The translations under genes and the position numbers were made by a program. This document shows, piece by piece, positions 45,507 through 52,834 of a DNA stretch of 58,991 bases. Where the stretch lies: positions 4,165 to 63,155 of the forward strand of contig JADMJT010000068.1 in assembly GCA_018781585.1 (NCBI GenBank). The letters are read 5' to 3'. The notes below the pieces were generated by a model that was not told the origin of the DNA, did no database searches, and saw nothing but the letters and a program-made list of their open reading frames with translations. Positions within the stretch are counted from its first letter, which is position 1. Every line of letters begins with the position of its first letter. Origin of the DNA: Burkholderiales bacterium (GTDB taxonomy: Bacteria > Pseudomonadota > Gammaproteobacteria > Burkholderiales > Thiobacteraceae).

Positions 45507-47882
45507 ATGAAGTTCAAGCTGCCGCGTACCATGCAAACACGCATCATGCTGGCCATCGCCGTGCTGCAGATGGCGGTGGTGGGGCTTTTTTCCCTTTACT
45601 GGATCGTGCAGGAGGTAGGGGAGGAATTGACCGGCCGCCAGGCAATCGCGCATAAAATTTTGTCGCTGACGGTACCCTCGGTCGAGCGCGCACTTTATCA
45701 GCAAACACCGGAAGAATTGGCGCGCTATCTGCGCCGGGTGGTGGCCGATCCGCTGATTGGCGGTGTGGTCATCAAAGATGCCGCCGGCAAAACAGTATTC
45801 AATCAAGTCAAACCATTTGAGCCGATCCATCCGGTGGCGAGCTGGTTCAAACTCTCGGCCCTGAAACAGGGAATGTCCACGCAGCTTTGGCGCGATGGTG
45901 TGCCACTGGGGGTGATGACAGTTCACCTTTCGAACGGCCCGATCAACCAAAGCATCGGCACGCTGTTGGAAAATGTAATCTACTTGTTGATGATCTTGCT
46001 CGTCTTCGACTTGATCGCGATTCAGTTGTTGATCCGATTTTTTGTCGCGCCTTTGGGGCCATTGACCGTGATGGCGCGGGAATTCACCCTAGGCAATCTT
46101 GATACCACCATCGCGCCGGCGGAAGGCGCCAGTGAAGAAGTGCGCCATCTCACTACGGCCTTTGTTGAATCAGCCAAAGTGATGCGGCAGCAAATCGGTG
46201 ATTTAGAATTGACGCGCGGCCAACTGGCGAACAACGAATTACGGTTGCGCAATTTGGTAAATAATATGCGCGAAGTGCTGCTGGAGCTGGACCACGCCGG
46301 CAAGATTTTGTTCATCAATCCCTCGTGGGAAAAGCTTACCGGCTACGCCATTGATCACTGCCTGAATAAGCCATTTTCACAATTTTTGGTGCAGCCGCAG
46401 CATCAGGCGAATTTCGTGTTCGGCCGCTTGGAGCAGTTGCATACCTACGATATGCAGATTGAAGTGCGCGCGCAGGACGGCCGCTCGGTGTGGCTGCGCA
46501 TGAGCGCCACCCGGCAATATAACGACAAGGGCAGCTTTACCGGCATCGTCAGCACGCTGGAAGATATCAGCGAAAACCTCAAGCTGCAGGAATCGCAGCG
46601 CGAACATGAGCAATCCTTGTACCGGCTGACCATTACCGATCCCTTAACCGGCGTCTATAACCGGCGTCATTTCGACGAAATGCTCGCCAATATGATGGCG
46701 ATCACTTTGTCTAAAAGCCGGCAACTGGCGTTGCTGATTATTGATATCGATGGATTCAAGTTTATTAATGACACTTATGGCCATCCAGTGGGGGATGAGG
46801 TATTGCGCACCGTCGCAGATCGGTTGACCAATGGTGCGCAAGGCGGCACGGTGGCGCGATTGGCAGGCGATGAATTCGCGGTATTACTGCAAAACATCGG
46901 GCAAGAACAAGCGCAAGCCGCGGCGCGGCGTATCCATCAAGAATTGTCTGATGTGGTGATTCACCTCCCGGTGGGTGAGTTGCGTATTCAAACGTCGATC
47001 GGCGTAGCGTTGGCGCCCGCTTTCGGTAAGACGCCGCAGGATTTGGTGCGTGCCGCCGACGTCGCGCTGTATCACGCCAAAAAAAGCGGGCGCAACCGGG
47101 TCGATACCTTGTCTAAAGATATGGGCGAGGCAATCATGGATATTTTTTCCCAAGGCTTCGAACTACGCAACGCACTCAACAATGGCTTGATCGCGCCCTT
47201 CCTGCAGCCGATTTGGGATTTACGTAAGAATGAACTCATGGCCTATGAGGTACTCACGCGTCTAAAGCGCGGCAATGACTATGTGGCGGCGGATGAATTC
47301 GTACTCATTGCCGAAGATTTGGGTTTGATTCGTGAAATGGATTTATTCATTATCACTAAGGCCTTAGGCTCGGTGCCCAAAGGCGTGCACTTGTTTGTCA
47401 ATATCAGCATGAATTCGCTCCTTGCACCGGAATTTCGCGAGGATTTCAGTAAGCTGTTGAAGTCGCCACTGGCGCAAGGTCGTCAGATCACGATCGAATT
47501 CACCGAGCGCCAGACCACCGACATGAACACCAATTTCTTCAAGCTGCTGGATGAAATTCGCTTGGGTGGCTGCAAGATTGCACTGGACGATTTCGGTGCG
47601 GGTTATTCCACCTACAGCTATTTACGCCAACTCAAACCCGATTTCGTCAAAATTGATGGCAGCTTCGTGCAACAAATACTCACCAATCCGCTAGACAGTA
47701 AAATTGTCGAGCATATCCGCGAGTTGTCTTCTGTGTTCGGCGCTAAATCGGTTGCCGAACACGTGGAAGATGCCAAAACCGTAGAGATGCTGACGCGCAT
47801 GGGGGTTGATTTTGCGCAGGGTTATTACTACGGCAAGCCCAAGCTGGTCGAGGATTACGTCCGGATGGGCGCGACAGGGTGA
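45507..47882 (+). CDS. PAS-GGDEF-EAL protein with variant motifs
   Basis: 791 residues. Helix at about 12-32, periplasmic sensor (35-150), second helix (about 155-175), HAMP, PAS (about 250-365), GGDEF (370-530) with RLAGDEF in place of GGDEF, and EAL (540-785) with AYEVLTR in place of EAL. The EAL-side residues NISMNS, EFTERQT, DDFGAGYS, KIDGSFV, AEHVED and QGYYYGKP keep the metal and catalytic positions, so phosphodiesterase activity is plausible. AGDEF cyclases can also be active. It sits between the HAD gene and pcnB, where an insertion into a usually compact cluster seems to have occurred. Confidence 0.9.
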   Translation: MKFKLPRTMQTRIMLAIAVLQMAVVGLFSLYWIVQEVGEELTGRQAIAHKILSLTVPSVERALYQQTPEELARYLRRVVADPLIGGVVIKDAAGKTVFNQVKPFEPIHPVASWFKLSALKQGMSTQLWRDGVPLGVMTVHLSNGPINQSIGTLLENVIYLLMILLVFDLIAIQLLIRFFVAPLGPLTVMAREFTLGNLDTTIAPAEGASEEVRHLTTAFVESAKVMRQQIGDLELTRGQLANNELRLRNLVNNMREVLLELDHAGKILFINPSWEKLTGYAIDHCLNKPFSQFLVQPQHQANFVFGRLEQLHTYDMQIEVRAQDGRSVWLRMSATRQYNDKGSFTGIVSTLEDISENLKLQESQREHEQSLYRLTITDPLTGVYNRRHFDEMLANMMAITLSKSRQLALLIIDIDGFKFINDTYGHPVGDEVLRTVADRLTNGAQGGTVARLAGDEFAVLLQNIGQEQAQAAARRIHQELSDVVIHLPVGELRIQTSIGVALAPAFGKTPQDLVRAADVALYHAKKSGRNRVDTLSKDMGEAIMDIFSQGFELRNALNNGLIAPFLQPIWDLRKNELMAYEVLTRLKRGNDYVAADEFVLIAEDLGLIREMDLFIITKALGSVPKGVHLFVNISMNSLLAPEFREDFSKLLKSPLAQGRQITIEFTERQTTDMNTNFFKLLDEIRLGGCKIALDDFGAGYSTYSYLRQLKPDFVKIDGSFVQQILTNPLDSKIVEHIRELSSVFGAKSVAEHVEDAKTVEMLTRMGVDFAQGYYYGKPKLVEDYVRMGATG

Positions 47883-47883
47883 T

Positions 47884-47946
47884 GATTCAGGATTCGGGAA
47901 AACCAACCTCGACGCCTTTCCCTGAATCCCGAATTCTGAATCCTGA
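47884..47946. repeat. inverted repeat TTCAGGATTCGGGA type before pcnB
   Basis: Left arm 47884-47901 (GATTCAGGATTCGGGAAA) is complemented, with an offset and internal duplication, by 47917-47946. It is built of short GATTC/GAATC repeats, and occupies most of the 88 nt between the GGDEF-EAL stop and the pcnB start. Confidence 0.6.
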
Positions 47947-47970
47947 CGCCTGATGTAGTAAACTTCGCGC

Positions 47971-49341
47971 ATGATTCAAAAGATAATTCGCCGTTTCTTC
48001 AAGAAAAATCGTTCTGCCGGCCACGACCCTGTCATTCTTCCGCTGCGTAAACATGGCATTTCCCGCGACCATATCAGTCCGTGCGCGTTGAAGGTGTGCA
48101 CCGATTTGCGTGCGCAAGGCTTTGCCGCCTTTGTGGTGGGCGGCGCAGTACGCGACCTGCTGCTGGGCTTAGAGCCCAAAGATTACGATATAGCGACCGA
48201 CGCAACGCCGGAGCAGGTGCGTGATGTATTCCGCCGCTCGCGCATCATCGGTCGCCGCTTCCGCATCGTGCATGTGATGTGTGGGCGAGAGACCATTGAA
48301 GTCACGACCTTTCGCGGCCCCTCTGCCCCCGCAGCCGCGGATACAGAAGAGGTCGACGATGATAATCATCGCCAAAGCGACAGTGGCCGCCTGCTGCGCG
48401 ATAACGTATTCGGCAGCCAATATGAAGACGCCGTGCGCCGCGATTTCACCGTCAACGCGCTGTACTACGATCCGGCCAAGCAAGAAGTGTGGGATTATTT
48501 GCAAGGTGTTGCGGACGCGAAGCATGGCGTGTTGCGCATTATCGGCGATGCCGAAACGCGCTACCGCGAAGACCCGGTGCGTATGCTGCGCGCGGTGCGC
48601 TTGGCGGCCAAACTTGAATTTAAAATCGACGCCACGACCAAGCAGCCGATCCAGGCGCTTGCGGATTTGCTGCAAGACGTGCCGAAGTCGCGCTTATTCG
48701 ACGAGATGCTGAAGATGTTCCACTCCGGCCACGCCCTGGCCAGCGCGCATCGCTTGCGCGAGGAGGGCTTGCATCACGGCCTGCTGCCGCTGTTGGATGT
48801 GATCTTGGAGCAACCGATGGGCGAGCGCTTCATCACGTTGGCGCTCCAGAGCACGGATGAGCGCGTGCGTGAGGACAAGCCCGTTTCCCCGGCTTTTTTA
48901 TTTGCCAGCCTGTTGTGGCATGAAGTCCTGACGCGCTGGGAGCAATACCAACAACAAGATATGCGTCCTCTACCGGCGCTGAACGAGGCCATGGACGATG
49001 TGATCCAAACCCAGGTCGAGAACCTGGCCATCCCGCGCCGATTTACGACGACGATGCGCGAGATCTGGGGCATGCAGCCGCGCTTATTACAGCGCGCTGG
49101 ACAGCGACCGTTCCGTTTAGTGGAGAACCCAAAATTTCGCGCCGGCTTCGATTTTCTGTTGCTGCGCTGTGCCAGCGGCGAAGTGGATACTAAAGTTGGG
49201 CAATGGTGGGAAACCTTCCAACACGCGAGCGATGCCGAGCGTGAGCGCATGCTGATCAAGGATGAAGCGCCCCCGCGCAAGCGCCGCCGTCGGAGCAATA
49301 AGCCGAAGAGTAGTGCGTTACCGGCAGAAGAACAGCCTTAG
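47971..49341 (+). CDS. pcnB: poly(A) polymerase I
   Basis: 456-residue class II nucleotidyltransferase that adds 3' poly(A) tails and promotes RNA decay. VVGGAVRDLLLGLEPKDYDIAT holds the GGxVRD and DxD catalytic site; YEDAVRRDFTVNALYYD and EDPVRMLRAVRLAAKL are the RRDF and RNA-binding motifs. The basic tail (APPRKRRRRSNKPK) is typical of bacterial PAP. The ATG at 47971 is internal to the GCGC-rich leader with no clear Shine-Dalgarno. Confidence 0.95.
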   Translation: MIQKIIRRFFKKNRSAGHDPVILPLRKHGISRDHISPCALKVCTDLRAQGFAAFVVGGAVRDLLLGLEPKDYDIATDATPEQVRDVFRRSRIIGRRFRIVHVMCGRETIEVTTFRGPSAPAAADTEEVDDDNHRQSDSGRLLRDNVFGSQYEDAVRRDFTVNALYYDPAKQEVWDYLQGVADAKHGVLRIIGDAETRYREDPVRMLRAVRLAAKLEFKIDATTKQPIQALADLLQDVPKSRLFDEMLKMFHSGHALASAHRLREEGLHHGLLPLLDVILEQPMGERFITLALQSTDERVREDKPVSPAFLFASLLWHEVLTRWEQYQQQDMRPLPALNEAMDDVIQTQVENLAIPRRFTTTMREIWGMQPRLLQRAGQRPFRLVENPKFRAGFDFLLLRCASGEVDTKVGQWWETFQHASDAERERMLIKDEAPPRKRRRRSNKPKSSALPAEEQP

Positions 49342-49343
49342 CC

Positions 49344-49433
49344 ACGGATGAACACAGATAACCCCAGGTTAGGACTAGCCCTGCAATACTTCCACCACAT
49401 TGTTTTTATCCGTGTTCATCCGTGTTCATCCGT
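49344..49433. repeat. inverted repeat, copy D of CCACGGAG/ACAC family
   Basis: Left arm ACGGATGAACACAGATA (49344-49360) pairs with the right arm at about 49407-49433, which contains a tandem 10-nt duplication (CGTGTTCATC twice). It lies between pcnB and folK and runs straight into the conserved 29-nt tail. Confidence 0.75.
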
Positions 49434-49460
49434 ACCCCGGCGGGTAGGCTGCGCGCTGGT
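49432..49460 (+). repeat. 29-nt conserved tail before folK
   Basis: Same sequence as 42169-42197 with one difference (C for A at the variable position). It ends 16 nt before the folK start. Confidence 0.85.
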
Positions 49461-49476
49461 TCCAAGCTGTTCCTAA

Positions 49477-49971
49477 ATGTCAGACACCGCTTTGCATCGT
49501 GCCTATATCGCGCTCGGCAGCAATCTCGCCGAGCCGGAAGCACAAGTGAATCAGGCCTTCGACGCCTTGACGCGGCTGCCCGATTCACGCCTCGTCGCGC
49601 GCTCCTCGCTCTATCGCAGCGCGCCGGTGGGCTATGCCGATCAACCCGATTTCATTAACGCCGTGGCCCGGATCGAGACGCGGCTCGCGCCGCATGATTT
49701 GTTACAATCCTTGCTTGGCATTGAGCATGAATTCGGGCGCGTGCGCGAATTCCGCAACGCGCCGCGCACCTTGGACCTCGACTTGTTGCTTTACGACGAC
49801 ATCCAGTTTCACGAACCTGGCCTGACACTGCCGCATCCGAGAATGCATGAGCGCGCTTTTGTATTGCTGCCCTTGATCGAGATTGATCCCAGTTGCATGA
49901 TCCCCGGCCGTGGGCAGGCGAGCGATTGGCTCGCGCAGTGCGATGATCAATCCATCATCCGTGTGGCGTGA
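49477..49971 (+). CDS. folK: 2-amino-4-hydroxy-6-hydroxymethyldihydropteridine diphosphokinase
   Basis: 164-residue HPPK, which pyrophosphorylates the pterin precursor of folate. IALGSNLAEPEAQV, SSLYRSAPVGYADQPDFINA and RTLDLDLLLYDD with LPHPRMHERAFVL are the family motifs, including the Mg-binding DLD. It overlaps the deoxynucleoside kinase gene by one base (TGATG). Confidence 0.96.
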   Translation: MSDTALHRAYIALGSNLAEPEAQVNQAFDALTRLPDSRLVARSSLYRSAPVGYADQPDFINAVARIETRLAPHDLLQSLLGIEHEFGRVREFRNAPRTLDLDLLLYDDIQFHEPGLTLPHPRMHERAFVLLPLIEIDPSCMIPGRGQASDWLAQCDDQSIIRVA

Positions 49972-50609
49972 TGCAGCAGCGTTTTCGTTACATTGTGGTG
50001 GAAGGCCCGATCGGCGTCGGCAAAACCAGCTTGACGAAAAAGCTCGCCGATTTTTGGCAAGCCGACACCTTGCTGGAGGGTGCGGAGAACAATCCGTTTC
50101 TGCCCAAGTTCTACCAGGACATGGAGCGTTTTGCCCTCGCCACGCAATTGTTTTTCCTGTTCCAACGCGTAGAGCAGGTTCGGGGATTGAAACAGGCGGA
50201 TCTGTTCGGCCGGCCGACGGTGGCGGATTTCATACTAGATAAAGATCCTTTATTCGCGCGTCTTACCTTGTCGGATCAGGAATTTCGCTTGTACCAGCAA
50301 ATCTACGCGCACTTGCAACCGCAAACCGCTGCGCCCGATCTGGTAATCTATCTCCAGGCGCCGGTCGAGGTGCTGCATGAACGGGTGCGGCGGCGCGGGG
50401 TGAGTTATGAGCGGCCGATCAGCGAGGAATATCTGGAAAAACTCGCTGAGAGCTACAGCCGGTATTTTTATCAATATGAAGCCTCTCCCTTACTCATAGT
50501 GAACAGCGAGAACTTAAATTTCGTGGATGATCCAAAAGACTTCGAGTTATTGATTTCCCGCATCGACAAAATGCGCGGCGGGCGCGAGTTTTTCAACCGG
50601 GGCGAGTGA
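49971..50609 (+). CDS. deoxynucleoside kinase (dGK/dAK family)
   Basis: 212 residues. P-loop [20 protein letters not shown]-like segment ([18 protein letters not shown]) and the arginine lid [12 protein letters not shown] match the deoxyadenosine/deoxyguanosine kinase family found between folK and panB in betaproteobacteria. It salvages purine deoxynucleosides. An alternative GTG one codon upstream is possible; the ATG overlaps the folK stop. Confidence 0.9.
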   Translation: MQQRFRYIVVEGPIGVGKTSLTKKLADFWQADTLLEGAENNPFLPKFYQDMERFALATQLFFLFQRVEQVRGLKQADLFGRPTVADFILDKDPLFARLTLSDQEFRLYQQIYAHLQPQTAAPDLVIYLQAPVEVLHERVRRRGVSYERPISEEYLEKLAESYSRYFYQYEASPLLIVNSENLNFVDDPKDFELLISRIDKMRGGREFFNRGE

Positions 50610-51400
50610 TGCGAAGCACGCTGACGACACTACAGAAAATGGCGCAGGCCAGCGAGAAAATCGCCGCCCTGACTTGCTACGATGCAAGCTTCGCCAAGCT
50701 GCTGGAAGCCGCCGGCGTGGACATTCTGCTCGTCGGCGATTCGCTCGGCATGGTGTTACAGGGCCGTGAATCCACGCTGCCGGTCACGATGGCTGAGATG
50801 ATTTATCACACCGAGTGTGTCGCACGCGGTTCAAGTCGCGCCTTTATCGTGGCTGACATGCCCTTTGGCAGCTATCAAAACAATCCGCAAGACGCCTTCC
50901 GCCATGCCAGCCAATTAATGCGTGCCGGTGCGCATATGGTCAAGCTGGAAGGCGGTCACGCCATGATGGAAACCGTACGGTTTTTGGTCGAGCGCGGCGT
51001 GCCCGTGTTCGGCCACTTGGGGCTGACGCCGCAATCCGTACACCAATTGGGCGGCTATCGCGTGCAAGGCAAAACCGAGCAGGGGGCGAAACAACTTAAA
51101 GCTGATGCCGCCGCCCTGGTTGACGCCGGGATCAGCATGCTGCTGCTCGAATGCATTCCCGCCGAATTGGCGCGAGAAGTTACCGCCGCTATTGCCATTC
51201 CCACCATCGGCATCGGCGCCGGTGTCGATTGCTCCGGCCAAGTGCTGGTGCTGCACGACATGCTCGGCATCTACGGCAAGCCGCCCAAATTCGCCAAGAA
51301 TTTCATGGAGGGCGCTACGAGCATTCAACAAGCCGTAGAGCGCTATGTCGCCGAAGTGAAAGCTAAGCAGTTTCCCTCATCCGAACATTGTTTTAGCTAA
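50609..51400 (+). CDS. panB: 3-methyl-2-oxobutanoate hydroxymethyltransferase
   Basis: 263-residue PanB, first committed step of pantothenate synthesis (ketopantoate from alpha-ketoisovalerate). [37 protein letters not shown] and [17 protein letters not shown] are conserved. The ATG overlaps the upstream stop as TGATG; the stop overlaps panC as TAATG. Confidence 0.97.
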   Translation: MRSTLTTLQKMAQASEKIAALTCYDASFAKLLEAAGVDILLVGDSLGMVLQGRESTLPVTMAEMIYHTECVARGSSRAFIVADMPFGSYQNNPQDAFRHASQLMRAGAHMVKLEGGHAMMETVRFLVERGVPVFGHLGLTPQSVHQLGGYRVQGKTEQGAKQLKADAAALVDAGISMLLLECIPAELAREVTAAIAIPTIGIGAGVDCSGQVLVLHDMLGIYGKPPKFAKNFMEGATSIQQAVERYVAEVKAKQFPSSEHCFS

Positions 51401-52248
51401 TGGATGTGATTCATACCATCGAGGCGCTGCAAGCGCGCCTTCGCACAGCCGGCCCAGTGGCGTTTGTGCCTACCATGGGTAATTTGCATGCGGGTCATTT
51501 GGCCTTGGTGCGCAGCGCGCGCGAACACGGCGCATGCGTAGTGGTGAGCATTTTCGTCAATCCCCTGCAATTCGGCCCGACGGAAGATTTTCAAACTTAT
51601 CCGCGCACCTTGGACGCGGATTGCGCGCAGCTAAAGCAAGCCGGTGTGGATGTGGTGTTCGCCCCCAGCGTGGCGGAGATGTATCCCACCCCCCAGCAAG
51701 TCGAGATTATTCCGCCACCGATCGCCAGTGAGCTATGCGGCGCGTTCCGTCCGGGCCATTTTCAAGGCGTGACAACGGTGGTGGCGAAGCTGTTCAACAT
51801 CGTGCAGCCAGCCGTGGCAGTGTTTGGAAAGAAAGATTACCAGCAGCTATTCGTGATCCGCGCCATGGTGCGCGAACTGAATTTTCCGCTGCGCGTCATT
51901 GGAGCGGAAACCCTGCGTGCCGAGGATGGCTTGGCGCTGTCTTCGCGCAACGGGTATTTATCGGCACAAGATCGCCAAGCAGCGCCACGCTTGTACCGCG
52001 CCTTGTGCAACATCGCCGACCAGCTGAAATCGGGTGGGCGCGATTATGTAGATCTGGAGGGAACCGCGCGCCGAGAGCTTGAATCCAATGGTTGGCGTGT
52101 GGATTATGTTTCGGTGCGCGATCCGAACACCTTGCTGCCGCCAATAGAGGGGCTAAATCAGTATGTGGTGCTGTGCGCTGCCTGGCTTAGCGCGACGCGA
52201 CTGATTGATAATATTGAAGTTTCCATAGATAGGGCCGGGTCGGTATAA
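51400..52248 (+). CDS. panC: pantoate-beta-alanine ligase
   Basis: 282-residue pantothenate synthetase condensing pantoate with beta-alanine using [17 protein letters not shown] is the HIGH-like site; [32 protein letters not shown] and [11 protein letters not shown] (KMSKS-like) follow. Translationally coupled to panB by a one-base overlap. Confidence 0.97.
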   Translation: MDVIHTIEALQARLRTAGPVAFVPTMGNLHAGHLALVRSAREHGACVVVSIFVNPLQFGPTEDFQTYPRTLDADCAQLKQAGVDVVFAPSVAEMYPTPQQVEIIPPPIASELCGAFRPGHFQGVTTVVAKLFNIVQPAVAVFGKKDYQQLFVIRAMVRELNFPLRVIGAETLRAEDGLALSSRNGYLSAQDRQAAPRLYRALCNIADQLKSGGRDYVDLEGTARRELESNGWRVDYVSVRDPNTLLPPIEGLNQYVVLCAAWLSATRLIDNIEVSIDRAGSV

Positions 52249-52279
52249 TGAACGCCTTATTCGCTCGAAGATAAAACTC

Positions 52280-52660
52280 ATGCAAAGAACCATGCTTAAA
52301 TCCAAATTGCACCGGGTGCATGTCACGCACTCGGAGTTGCACTATGAGGGTTCTTGCGCCATCGATGAGACCTTGCTGGACGCCGCCGACATCCGCGAGT
52401 ACCAGCAAATCGAAATTTACAATATTACCAACGGCGAGCGTTTCACCACCTATGCCATTCGTGCCGAGCGCGATTCAGGCATCATCTCGGTCAACGGTGC
52501 CGCCGCACACAAAGCCAATCCGGGCGATATCGTGATCATTGCCACCTATGCGGTGTACAACGAGATCGAGCTGCAAAAATACGCGCCGGTGTTGGTTTAT
52601 GTGGATGAAGCGAATCGGATTATTGGCCAGCGCGACAAGATTCCGGTGCAGATGGCGTAA
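52280..52660 (+). CDS. panD: aspartate 1-decarboxylase proenzyme
   Basis: 126-residue PanD making beta-alanine from aspartate. Self-cleavage occurs at G24-S25 in HYEGSCAID, giving the pyruvoyl group. [16 protein letters not shown] is conserved. With panB and panC it completes the pantothenate route that feeds coaBC. It lies 31 nt after panC, and two strong hairpins follow. Confidence 0.97.
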   Translation: MQRTMLKSKLHRVHVTHSELHYEGSCAIDETLLDAADIREYQQIEIYNITNGERFTTYAIRAERDSGIISVNGAAAHKANPGDIVIIATYAVYNEIELQKYAPVLVYVDEANRIIGQRDKIPVQMA

Positions 52661-52681
52661 GCTAATTAAAGGCGAATAACC

Positions 52682-52714
52682 AACAACGCCCCGGCATGCC
52701 GGGGCGTTGTTTTT
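52682..52714 (+). terminator. rho-independent terminator of the folK-panD operon
   Basis: Perfect 30-bp palindrome (15-bp arms, centre GCATGC, GCCCCGG core) ending in a run of T. It lies 22 nt after panD. Confidence 0.9.
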
Positions 52715-52728
52715 GGAAAAGCCGACCA

Positions 52729-52766
52729 GTTACCAAGCATTTCAATGAAATGCTTGGTAACTTTTT
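52729..52766 (+). terminator. second perfect hairpin followed by T run
   Basis: 16-bp perfect arms (GTTACCAAGCATTTCA and its complement) with a single central base, then five T. It lies 15 nt after the first terminator and about 70 nt from the convergent hsdR stop. It may act as a back-up terminator on the plus strand; on the minus strand no T run follows. Confidence 0.75.
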
Positions 52767-52834
52767 GAGCTTGATTGCTTGACGTCCGATTGAGCGGGCC
52801 GATGCCGACATGTCGGGCGAAGGCAGTCATGCGA

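Noticed and set aside
52661-52834. Attachment-site duplicate of the tRNA-Leu 3' end near the left side of the hsd operon
   Set aside because: I looked for a copy of the GCCGGGAGGGGG type sequence here and found only two hairpins; no direct repeat supports an integrated element with both ends in the window.
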